Below are positions 53,396 to 63,307 of a stretch of 64,000 nucleotides of DNA, piece after piece. Origin of the DNA: Aphanomyces cochlioides (Eukaryota > Oomycota > Saprolegniomycetes > Saprolegniales > Verrucalvaceae); contig JAHQRK010000002.1 in assembly GCA_019828595.1 (NCBI GenBank), positions 558,001 to 622,000 on the forward strand, in the 5' to 3' direction. A program made the translations under genes and the position numbers. Within the stretch, counting starts at the first letter, position 1, and each line of letters begins with the position of its first letter. A model generated the notes under the pieces. It was given only the letters and a program-made list of their open reading frames with translations. It had not been told where the DNA came from and did no database searches.

Positions 53396-54620
53396 AGGAG
53401 ATGCGGGAATTCAACAATTAAAAAAATACGTCATTATTTTTTAAAAAATATTGCTCAAAACTTTTTAAAATTACATGATTGTTGGTGTATACAACATTTA
53501 CAAAAGTTTCTTTCAGCTCCAAAATGTCTGACTTGTCGCTTTAAGAACTAACCAAGACATTTCCCATTGCGATTACTTTTCGTTGAAATTTATAGCTATA
53601 AGTACAGTCTACAGCTGAGAACAATGAAATCCAGGATTGAAATGGTTTGAATGTGTTTTTTTTTAATGTAAAGTTAAAAGAAACTTCTAAAAACTCCGAC
53701 TTTGACGTTGAAAAAACCAAACAAGACATGACAAAAATTGATGTTTCTCGACAGATATCCTCATGAAGTATTCCTTAGTACCTTGTCCTAAAGTATCAAG
53801 CTTTGAATCATTTGGGAAGTGTGGGTTTTTTAGGTCGTTTTGCAAGTTTCTTTTTAGATTATTTTGTCAATTTCAGTCAAATTTATATTTTTGACCAAAA
53901 ATGAAATGCATTTCCAAATCGATTTGACCATACTGAAGCCAAGTTTAACTGAATATTCGCCAAATTAATTGCATGTGAGTTAGGGTGTGTTTGGTTGTGT
54001 TTGCGTGTATTAGTAAAATACTCAATTCTGATTGGCTGCAAGATTCGGAAAAAATCGATACATTTCCAGCCCATCTCACTATTTAGAATGAATCTCACAA
54101 TATAATCCTAAAAGAATCCTCTAATAGAATCTTGAAGAAACTTTTTTTTAAAATTTGGGAATATTTATTTTAAATTATTGATAATTTTATTAAAAGTCGT
54201 GAATTCCAGCATCTCCCTACAAAAAAAGTGAATAAAAGTTTTTAGAACTTGCAACCTCCAACTCACACCTCGGGGCGGGAAACAAATACATCTTTTTTCT
54301 TAAACATCGCATTGGGTAATGGCCCATTTAGAAAATATAACCAAAATGAATCCTCAGAGGGAGAATATCTTTATCCTGGCTTTTAAATGTCTAAAATGTT
54401 TTGTCAGGTTTCCGTGAATTAACACAATATCATTCTATGCACCAAAGTCAGTTTGTTGATGTGGCGACGATGCTGGCTTGGTTTGGATCTTCTCTAAAAT
54501 CTTCCTTACGACAAACATGTACCAAATATAACTCGTCTCCTGGATGTGAGGGTCATTCAAGTTGGGCAAAGTGCTTAATTTGTAGCTTGCAAGTTCTATA
54601 AACTGTTATTGACTTTTTTG
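53396..54620. other. AT-rich loop of the inverted repeat
   Basis: Mostly AT-rich. Contains a coding-looking stretch just after the left arm (LKLHDCWCIQHLQKFLSAPK) and an R2 repeat copy at 53880-54040. Confidence 0.4.
53880..54040. repeat. R2 repeat, copy 2
   Basis: Similar to 28468-28600 in word order, with indels. Non-coding. Confidence 0.6.
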
Positions 54621-54796
54621 AAGTGATGTTGTCTTTTCCATGGATGGCGTGGACTGTTTCTAAATGAAATTGACTTTTTATATATCCAGTTGATGGAGAA
54701 GAGAAACTTAATTGAAGTGCAGTTGTGTTTATTGAAATGTCATTGACCTTAAATTCTTTTGAACAAATTAAATCAATCGAAAAATGATCTAACTTA
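54621..54796 (-). repeat. inverted repeat IR, right arm
   Basis: Reverse-complement partner of 53223-53395; reads LDHFSIDLICSKEFKVNDIS on the minus strand. Confidence 0.85.
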
Positions 54797-54956
54797 CAGT
54801 GGTCGAAAGCATCCATGACCCAAATCAGAAATTGATGGGTGCCGCATTAATTTTCAAAAACGAAACCAACTCCTTGGAAATGCAGAAACTTTAAAATTGG
54901 ATACAAAATGTATTATATTATGCAGTTATACAGATTGAGGGTAAAATCGAATCATT

Positions 54957-55300
54957 TTACTGTGAATCGGTGTCGGAGATATCCGACAAATTGCTTGAAC
55001 TACTTGACACTTCAAAATCATCGTCTCCATCGCTAGGTTGGGCATCGTCAGTAGCGTCTTTCTTGAATATAAAATCGTGTAACTTGATTAATTCTCTATT
55101 TGCCTTGGAAATACAACCAAATATTTGATCCGCCGTCAATGATTTAAAAGCCTTTTGCAAACGTGCAAGAACTTCCTTAAAAGTCGTCTCACCCTTTACA
55201 TAGGAACGACCTACTGAACCTTTAACTATAGCCCATACAGTTTCAATAGGTTGCAAATTTGAGTGATGAGGGGGGTACGTAAAACAACATGCCCCTCACT
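54957..55300 (-). pseudogene. Tc1/IS630-type transposase C-terminus cut by R3
   Basis: Minus-strand frame VLRTPPHHSNLQPIETVWAI contains the catalytic Glu, followed by a helical region (TFKEVLARLQKAFKSLTADQ, CISKANRELIKLHDFI) and a Ser/Asp-rich tail to TGA-type stop 54957. The N-terminal two-thirds end abruptly at R3 copy B (55301). Confidence 0.75.
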
Positions 55301-55606
55301 TAATATTTTTTATAATGTTGTGGGGGTGTAACGTGACAACTCCATGGCGCAAATCTCGACGAAGTCCTTATCAGCAAAATCTGATGTGTCCATCGTGTTG
55401 AGGAGGAGGGTTTATCCCCGGGAACCTCCTAACGAACCCATCACCCAAAATAAAGTCGGAAACAGTCAATTACACCTTATACACTATGGGAATTGCCTAC
55501 TTGACTGCCTTCGCGATAATTTCTTCATCAAACTGATTCTACACTTTTATGGCCCTGTTTGGGGGTTGGATGGCCCGTTAATTGGCGCAAGACGCTTTTC
55601 GTGAAA
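55301..55606. repeat. R3 direct repeat, copy B (306 bp)
   Basis: Near-perfect copy of 52533-52842. A plus-strand 86-codon ORF (55344-55604) exists only because of the indels and is not taken as a gene. Confidence 0.95.
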
Positions 55607-56760
55607 ATGATCGAGAGCAAACGAGCCATGACGATGAGGATGAAGCAATTGAGATCACCAAGTGAGGTATTATATTACTGGTAGTTGCTCTCTAACATAG
55701 GGAATAATTAGAAAACAATCAAAGACACCATGATGAAGATTTGTGAGTACTATGATGAATTGTTTGGCGTGTTTGGCCATCGGCCAATCGCTACTCCTGT
55801 ATTTCGCTCAAGTTCTTGAGATATATCGACGGATATAACTCGCGACGTGTTTGGATCATCCATAAATGACGAATCTGGCATCGAAGAGAGCTCTTTGCCA
55901 CCGGTATCACCTCCACGTTATGAGTCAAAACTAAATGATGAAGCAAATGGTGCAAGTCGAAAAAAAAGCTACGGCTGGTTGGAGACACGAAACAAGAGTA
56001 TTGCGAGATCTCTATCAGATACCGTCAAAATGCAACGAGAGATCGCGCGTGGCTATATACTGTCAAATAAAACTTGGGGAAAATGGACCTGCACCGACCC
56101 GAATCGCTGTTTTGTTGTCAAAGCTAAAAAGCGCGTATCGGGCTCAGTTCAAATAACAAGCATGGATTTGACACATAATCACCATCACCCTCTTCATCAA
56201 GAAAACCCGAGGAGAAGTCATCCAGGCATCAGCCACGATCTGGTACCATTTCATACAAAAATCAAAAAATAATACATTGACAGGAAGTAGAAACAGTTGC
56301 AGCAAATATTCTTCAAGCCAGTAATGCCAGCGCAGTATGACCGGGAAGGAAATTCAACACACTGTCCGTGCTTTGCCACGAAATCTCTGCGTCAGCCGCA
56401 AACAAGGCCAAAATGCACGTGGTAAAGAATTTGTACGGTGCAATAGATGGAGCATTTGAAAACTAGAACCCTACTTTGCGATCGTTGTTGAGAAAAATCC
56501 AGGGTCGATAGTGAAAGTTCAAAAGTTACATGATGTTTTCCGTAGAAGTCTCCTTATATCACATTTCTCCATTGCTGCCATGAAATTTTGTCAACCTGTT
56601 GTCGCTTTAGACGGAAAAAAATGATAACGTTTCTAATGAGCCCCTAAATTTAGGAACACATTTAAATATTCAATGAATAGCAAGGGTGTGCTTTTGATAG
56701 CGACCACGAAATACCCCAACAATCACTTGCTAGTACTGGGTAAATATGTTAAAGGATCTA

Positions 56761-57190
56761 CCGTATATCGGGTGGATCTATAACTACTTTTTCCTGGGTT
56801 GGAGCTAGAACTAAATTTCTGAGAATTTGAGCACATTTGCTGTGCCATGTTTCGGACGGATCTGTAACTAATTTCTTTGTGATTGGCTGTATTATAGCCA
56901 ATTAATGCTTTTGTCTTCGCAACGAGATGATGGATTTGAAGAAGGTAGACATCGTTGGTGTTTCAAGTGAAGCTGGCACGAGATCGCGCACATATCATGA
57001 AGTTTGCGGTGACTGGCTGACGCGGGCATGAGAGACAACATGATAGAATCAGCCACTGAATGAGACAAAATTTCTACCAATCACTGCCTTTCTCAAAAAC
57101 ATTTTGCCTCATTGATTTTGGATGGATCTATAACCAAAAAGAGTGGGATTTGACGACAAATTTTTAGTTATAGCTCCACCCAAAATACGG
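56761..57190. mobile_element. 430-bp MITE inserted in MULE copy 2
   Basis: Flanked by TA at 56759-56760 and 57191-57192. Inverted ends CCGTATATCGGGTGGATC and CCGTATTTTGGGTGGAGC, both followed by TATAACTA. Inner copies of GGATCTNTAAC occur near each end. Non-coding; TA flanks suggest a Tc1/mariner-type MITE. Confidence 0.85.
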
Positions 57191-57326
57191 TATATGACTA
57201 CGATACAATAGGGATTGCTATCGTTCCAGTTGAAAATTACGACAACTGGCAATGGTTTATGCGCCATTTGCAAGTGGCAGGAATCTTGAAGGGCGACGTG
57301 GTCATTTTGTCTGATAGTGACAAAGG

Positions 57327-57643
57327 TTGCATCGCATTTAACTTGGATTTAAAATAAATAAAAAAGGTTTATTTCTTTTATCAAGTTCATATGGTATTAT
57401 TACTGATTTGGAAGCAAAAAAAATTAATATCGGTGGTGAAATAATATGTAATATTTATTAATAATAATTAAATAAAAATTGTAAAAAATATTATTTTTTA
57501 TCAATTTTCTTTTCTTTTTATGTTTTATTTTCTTTTATATTTATTCAATTTTGGTACTTTTTCTAAAGGATAGTTTAAAAAGAAAATATAAAATAATAAA
57601 AAAAATAGTTTATTTTATTTTATTTTTATAAAAATTATTCCAA
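57327..57643. other. very AT-rich DNA, possibly also mitochondrial
   Basis: A short open stretch (SSYGIITDLEAKKINIGGEI, about 57380-57440) looks organellar in codon use but is not identified. Confidence 0.35.
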
Positions 57644-57769
57644 GAGGAAGGTTTAGATAAAGGTCAATTTAGATTATTAGAAGTAGATAATATAGTAGTT
57701 GTTCCTGTAAATACTCTCGTTAGAGTTATTATTACAGCAACAGAATTAGAAAATTTCTTATTTAAAAAA
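57644..57769 (+). pseudogene. cox2: nuclear mitochondrial fragment: cox2
   Basis: AT-rich frame with QFRLLEVDNIVVVPVNTLVR, the conserved copper-domain entrance of cytochrome c oxidase subunit II, followed by VIITA; similarity stops near 57745. Codon use is extreme AT, unlike nuclear neighbours. A fragment only; neither start nor copper-binding residues are present. Confidence 0.85.
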
Positions 57770-57860
57770 AGTTGTGAAATGTTTGGTTTATTCCCTTAAC
57801 GAGCGAAACCCTTATTTTTAATTGCTTATTTGTAAATGCACTTTAAAAAAGTAATTAATA
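57770..57860 (+). pseudogene. rns: nuclear mitochondrial fragment: small-subunit rRNA
   Basis: GTTGTGAAATGTTTGG followed by CCCTTAACGAGCGAAACCC and TTATTTTTAATTGC matches the universally conserved 16S-type helix 34-38 region (bacterial GTTGTGAAATGTTGGG, CCCGCAACGAGCGCAACCC). Directly follows the cox2 piece, in an order unlikely to be native. Confidence 0.9.
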
Positions 57861-57889
57861 TATTTTTAAAAAGTTTGATTTATTTCTAA

Positions 57890-58459
57890 ATTTTAATATA
57901 TTTAGCTGATAAAATTTGTAAAGTAGAACCACGACTTGTTGTAGGATTAAAAAAAGCATGTGTGGATGTCTGCCACCAACATTCCCATCGGTTCTGCCTA
58001 CGACATATCGTAGCAAATATTAGATCAGCCAAAGATATGTCCAAACTTCGACAACGACTTTTTGGGTTTCGACTTAAGTCGTTGAAGACAAGTTGACGAG
58101 TGGTCGGCGTCGTCGACTTTACAGTTGGACAAATCGTCAATATCGAGCCAACGCAAGGGCATTTCGTTGTTTCGAATAGTTTGCACGATTCATATTGCAG
58201 TAACAGAGCCAACGAAGCATGGCTTCATCGCCAGCACTGTGTTTTCATCCATTTTAACAAGTGAAATTGCAAACGACATCGACTTTTTTCAAAAAAGCTA
58301 TCAACTTTTTCACAAATCCCTCTATACAAACTTTACATGTTTTCGTCTACTTTTTAAAAAATAGGTCCAGGACCTACTTGGGGAAGTCGATAAACCCATC
58401 TAGTTCTGATAACATCGACGAAGAAAAAGTCGACTTTTTCCAACTTCGACCAGGCCCTT
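57890..58459. mobile_element. MITE-like element related to 18603-18735
   Basis: Right end AACTTCGACCAGGCCC followed by TTA (58457-58460 region); internal AAGTTGACGAGTGGTCGGCG matches 18660-18690. The left end is not clear; the start is approximate. Contains several short GTCGACTTTTT-type words in both orientations. Confidence 0.5.
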
Positions 58460-59188
58460 AACACCAGACGAAGAAAGGCTTGTCTATCGTCTGGCAACTC
58501 GATCTTCTCGAGACTCATTCGAAAATGTGTCCCAAAAGTTGTTGTCAACATATCCAAGCATCCAACATTTCATTGATTGTGCTTAATGTGCGTCATAGAA
58601 GCATTTTAGTATATGATGAATGAGGAAACTCTGTCTAGAGAGAACTGGGCATCATGCGCTATCTCACATCTCACCTTCGGCAATTTGACGTCGAACTTGG
58701 GTGAATCGGCAAACCAAGGGCTTGGAAAAGACTTACGCAGTTCTAACGTCCTTGAACTGCATTTCCTTTATCTCAAACACTTGGTAGAAAATATTGTTGA
58801 CCGGGGGTGAGCTTAACACCACATCAGGCGTGATTAACGTTGAGTAGAATGCTTAGCTCTTAACTTCCAGACGACGGATTAACACCATTTTGTCAAAGGA
58901 AATTTGACGATATGAATTCAAAGGCTAAGCATATCAAGGTATTATTGAATGAAGTCTATAAATGTAGAAACCACTTCGTGTAGATTCTTCCAAGTACACC
59001 GGGCAAAGAATATCTGACCTTCTACGATGATCCTGTGGCGACATCCGATCACAAATGGCGCAATGTAGATATATCTTCTCATGAATGCGATTGCCGTGAC
59101 TGGTTTGACCATCAATGGCCATGCGTGCATGCTACAGCCTGTCTAAACTCAGCTAAGTTGAATCCACTTCAATTCTACAATAAGTACT

Positions 59189-59228
59189 GTTGATTTGATG
59201 CGAATTTCCAGACCCCGTTCAATCGAAT
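59189..59228 (-). repeat. R1 end fragment, inverted
   Basis: TTGATTTGATGCGAATTTCC and the following CCCCGTTCAATCGAAT are the reverse complement of the end of R1 (21220-21265), starting inside the C-terminal codons of MULE copy 2. Confidence 0.8.
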
Positions 59229-60130
59229 GGTCTAACACCAGGAACTTCACAAAGCAGTAAAATGTCGTCATCTTCACTCCAAGCAACGTTCTCTACAGGC
59301 AATGTATGCCGGCTGCAGTTTGGACAATGTGTAACACAGAACAAGCGCTGGCTTTACATAACTCCTCAAGATCGATTGGTCTTGAATCAGCAGAGGCTCA
59401 GAAGTACCACAGGATGATTCGAGGCTCCAGAAACGTTTATTTCAAGCAAATTCCAACCGCAATTTGAGCTAGTCGAATTTCGAAGTAGTCGTCTGCTCGA
59501 AGTATTCATTGAAATTTCGGAATTTGCTAAAAGTCTCTAATACTACATAAACACCAATTTCTAAGCAATATACTGCACCTACATCCACGCACAAGTATAA
59601 AACAATTTGACGGCATTAGACAACCGCAAGGCTCCTTCATCGTTGCTACAAACGAAACACATTTTCACTCGTGGTCCAAAGTCCAAGAAGTGCAAGCCAT
59701 CACGTGGGATGGAGATTGGATCCTCCCAGCGCTCGTCGAAGTCACAGATAAACCAGTAATTCATTGATCTACAATAATCATACTAATTATTAATAGGTAC
59801 ATTCATATTATTCTCCATACCCTTTCTTCACTCATTAACATGATTACCATATTTTCTTGCGCTCAAGTTGCCGTCAATTGGAGAGTGGTTTGTCCACTCA
59901 GTCATTCAGAGGGCATTTAGCTGCACTCCACGGAGGCTACGACTAGGTAGTTTGCGTTCCAATGCCTCTGGCATCCACAACATGTAGATAACTAGTTGTT
60001 CGTGGAGCGCTAGTAGCATCAGCACGACTTGACTTTCACGAGACATTCAATTCCATCATGCACCAGGCCGACTATGCAAGCTTGAGAGTCGGTGACTCTT
60101 GTGTACCGTACTTGGTTGTCGTATAGATAT
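59229..60130. other. no supported gene
   Basis: Short ORFs only, none with a recognised domain. Confidence 0.35.
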
Positions 60131-60260
60131 TTGCGTTCACCATGACTTGGCCTTGGCCATCGAGATCTCTGCGTTCAACTTGACTAGGCCTTGGCAGTCG
60201 AGATCTCTGCATTCAACTTAACTTAACCTTGGAGATATCCGCGTTCAAACGACTTGACTT
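60131..60260. repeat. four-copy degenerate minisatellite, period about 38 bp
   Basis: TGCGTTCAACTTGACTAGGC and variants start near 60132, 60170, 60208 and 60240, each with CCTTGG and mostly GAGATCTC. Confidence 0.75.
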
Positions 60261-60302
60261 GGGATTGAGTAGCTTTTTTGCGAACTACAAACACCAAACT
60301 AT

Positions 60303-60563
60303 TCAAAAACGAAAATCTGGTGCGACAACCAAAGCGCTATAAATACCATGGAAAACGATATCTCCAAGCCACGATCGGAGCATATTGACATTCACTACCA
60401 CCTCATACGTGAAGCGGTACGCAATGAAAGTGTAAGTGTTGGATATTTTGAAACAGGAAAAATGTTGGCGGACATCCTGACGAAACCCCTATCTAGCACA
60501 ATCCATTCTCAACTGCAGCGCATGATTGGCATTGGAAGGAAAACGAAATTCTACGAAGCATGA
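60303..60563 (+). pseudogene. Copia RNase H C-terminal remnant
   Basis: KIWCDNQSAINTMENDISKP, then HIDIHYHLIREAV and MLADILTKPLSS, the standard end of Copia pol, terminating at TGA 60561-60563. Everything upstream of the RNase H is missing. Confidence 0.88.
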
Positions 60564-60581
60564 TAAGTCGCGATTGAAGGG

Positions 60582-60780
60582 GCTGTTAGAACACACTCGA
60601 ACAGTCGCCCGTTTCATTTTGTTTCATATCTTACGTTTAAGAGACTCGTCAATACACTTCTCAATTTGCACGTTCATCGGTATCAGCAGGTGGCTCGACA
60701 ACACCCTCGTTCACTTTCCTGGTCCATCATCCTCACGGTGTTATCAGTTTTGAGTAAGAGAGGCTGTTGTAGAAGGCTTG
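60582..60780 (+). repeat. start of a Copia 3' LTR
   Basis: A purine run TTGAAGGGGC is followed by TGTTAGAACACACTCG, the usual TGTTA start of a Copia LTR. The end is not defined; 60780 is a guess. Confidence 0.5.
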
Positions 60781-60967
60781 GAACAGCAACTTTGAGAGGA
60801 ACACCAGCTTATGGTCGAATGCAGAGTTTCATCTTCTAATGCTGAGGATAAACTTTCTTGTCTTGATCCTTTGTTATTATATCCATTTGAGTGATAATAT
60901 CAATTTAAACAAGATATAATTTGATTAGAGCATCTCCACCGCGTCAAAGTTATTCTACTTCTATTTA

Positions 60968-62775
60968 CCACTCTGGTCCATAAAGAAAGTCCCATATTTT
61001 GACTTGATTAAAGTATACTTGTGTCTAAAAAGTAACTTAATGTTTGTATGCAACCTTCAAAACAAATATATCAACACGAAAATATAATGCAATATTATTC
61101 TTTTACTGGGAAAGGGAATTCAAGTGTTCAAGTCCGCGGTTGAAGATTGATTGATCACACTTGACATTGAACGTCGTCAAATCCTCGATGGCATCTTTTT
61201 CTCAAATGGGGGATCTTGTAATCGTTGCCACCATTGACTTCAATCGACATCTCCATAACTTTTTGCAGTGATATGAAGTTTTTCGAAAGAGTCTCACAAG
61301 GCAGCTCATTAAAGGAGCTTTCAACAGCATCAACAAGTTCCTCGATCGTTCGAGTACACTTTTGATACTGAAGATTTTGAATAGCGTTAAAATAACCTAA
61401 GTCTAAAACAGTAAAGTCTGGACTCTGTGGGGGCTGATTTGCCGCCTCGATCCCTTCAATGCCATGCAGCTTCAACGTCTTTGTCGTCACACACTTATGC
61501 GGACTTGCGTTGTCTTGCTGGAGAAATATCGTTCCCATTTGGTCTCGGACGGGAAATTTGGCCTTGATTGCGGGAATAACCTTGTCAAAAATCATGGCTT
61601 GGTACGTGTCAGAGTTGACTGGTTGCAACGACAAAACAGGGGCCCCCTTGGCACGGTTCTTGCTACCACGCTTGGCAAGAGTAGTCCCAATAAAAGGCCA
61701 GACGCCAATCTTCCCGTCAAAAATCTTCTTCTTGGTATAGTCGTAACGAGGGCGTGCAATCGCGGCCAAAAACATCACTTTCGTCACAAAGCGTCTTGAC
61801 TTTCCAGAGCGGCGCGGGACAACTTCGTCTTCATAGGCGTAAATCCTTCTTTTAACCTTCGTCAAGAAAAATCACTTCTCATCGATATGCACGTACGAGT
61901 GCATATTGACGAAGGCGTGGTTTTCTCTCGTCGAAGGTTGCAGAAATGACATTGCATGGCGGAGCCTTCTTTCGGTGTGGACTTCACTCAAACTTGGCTT
62001 CAAATAGCTTGACCATCCCTTCAAGCGTTTGCCTCCCTTCATGTGGCGAATGAGAGTTGTTTTTGGAACGCCTGAGTGCTCTGCAAGTGATCGAAGCGTC
62101 TGCCGATATTGCATTTCTGTCCCCTTCACATCTTGTTCGATCTTCTCGGGCAAGCGGATTTTCTTGCGTCCACAATTGCCTAACATAGTAAAACTGTTAG
62201 AATTGAATTCTCTTTTACACAATATTTATAATCAAAATAACGAATTTCAGAAGTAATACCTGCCATTTTGTTGGAGTTGTCCGCGAGCGCACCGAGCGCG
62301 GACCCACACACGAGATATTGTTTTCCAATGAAGTTGAAACACACGAGCAGTGTAGGAAAGTGCACCATGCGGGAGTTGACCGTCGACGGATCGCTCTAGG
62401 AGCGCCTCGTAGATGGCTCGCCGCTCGTCGGCGTTGAGCTTTCGATGGCCTTGTTTGGACCCGGCTGACGCCTGCATGACGAGCGAAGGTTTGGGAGACA
62501 TTGACTTGAGCAGTAGAGTGTCTTGCACTTGGAAATGAGAGGCAAAGTTGAGAAATGCACTGCCACCGTAAAGTTTTATTACTTTACGCTGTGGACCATG
62601 AACTTTGAATGGCCATAGCTCTGCCGTCCTTGGGAGTTGGAATGATCAAAAACTGGCCAATCAAAGACGAGGTTTTGCGCTGTTTGATAAGCCAATCAGC
62701 ACCTAGATTCCGTGTGAATTAGAAAAATCCCGTCAATCAAAAGTCAAATTGTACTTTAATTATGGACCAGAGTAG
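60968..62775 (-). mobile_element. 1808-bp mariner-like element (copy 2)
   Basis: TA at 60966-60967 and 62776-62777. Inverted ends CCACTCTGGTCCATAA and CTACTCTGGTCCATAA. One transposase gene on the minus strand. Confidence 0.93.
61155..62501 (-). pseudogene. mariner transposase with intron, copy 2, one nonsense codon
   Basis: ATG 62499-62501 (MSPKPSLVMQASAGSKQG). Exon 1 to 62260, intron 62194-62259 (66 bp, AG/GTATTA...TTCTAACAG), exon 2 from 62193 in phase. Helix-turn-helix regions (DERRAIYEALLERSVDG; RSLAEHSGVPKTTLIRHM), YVHIDEK (first Asp), then TGA 61872-61874 exactly where copy 1 has Trp, then FFL..., FLQQDNASPHK (second Asp) and QSPDFTVLDLGYF (third Asp; 36 residues after the second). 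Apart from that TGA no lesion is visible. Confidence 0.92.
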
Positions 62776-62777
62776 TA

Positions 62778-63307
62778 CAAACTTCGGTTTTTCGGATGCT
62801 ATTTTTGCATTATCCGGACAAAATATGATGTTTGCTTTCCACTAATTTCAACCAAAATAGAGAAATTCACACCAAATTTTCCGGATAAACACTAAAATCT
62901 ATCTATTTTTTCCGTAACTTCGAATAGAAATAGAATATTGTGCGTTCTACTCGAAATTTCCTCGATGGATTCATTGAATCGACCCGACCAAATCGACCCG
63001 GCAATCGCCCGAACTCTTAAACTCTATATATATTATTCATTATAAGAGGTTATCCTCTCTGTTGTTTCAAGTTGAAGACCTCGAGATCGCAGGAGGCGTG
63101 GCAAGCGCGATCACCCTCCTCCATCAGTGCATTTCAAGAAAGCATCGATGCAAAAATCACCGTCCTAATCGAGTGCCGACATTCGATGAGGACGGTGCCT
63201 GTGCTTAGCTCTCAAACTGTGCATGAACGTCACTAACCGCGCGTCGCGTTGTTCGGGTGGACTTGTTGACAACGTGAGGGGTCGCGAGTAGATTTGCTTG
63301 TATGATA
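62778..63307. other. spacer between mariner copies
   Basis: No gene seen. Contains AGAGGTTATCCTCT, a short hairpin, near 63045. Confidence 0.4.

Larger units (their letters stand above)
55847..59190 (+). pseudogene. MULE transposase, copy 2, interrupted by three insertions
   Basis: Same family as 22005-24324. In order: zinc-binding WTCTDPNRCFVV with HNH (56080-56175); KFCQPVVALDGK (first Asp, about 56580-56620); VLLIATTKYPNNHLLVLG (56690-56740); MITE 56761-57190; GIAIVPVENYDNWQWFM and LKGDVVILSDSDKG (57205-57326); inserted AT-rich and mitochondrial DNA; MITE-like DNA to 58459; NLTSNLGESANQGLGKDL (Glu, 58680-58735); SWIM finger CDCRDWFDHQWPCVH (59090-59140). Multiple stops. The shared exon blocks suggest both MULE copies had the same introns. 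Confidence 0.82.

Noticed and set aside
55344..55604. 86-codon ORF within R3 copy B
   Set aside because: Disrupted in the near-identical copy A and without recognisable features.
29443..61874. Reassignment of TGA to Trp or Arg in the nuclear code
   Set aside because: In-frame TGAs fall at different amino acid positions (Trp in some genes, Arg in others), and TGA also ends the otherwise intact Gypsy-1 protease ORF; mutation explains this better.
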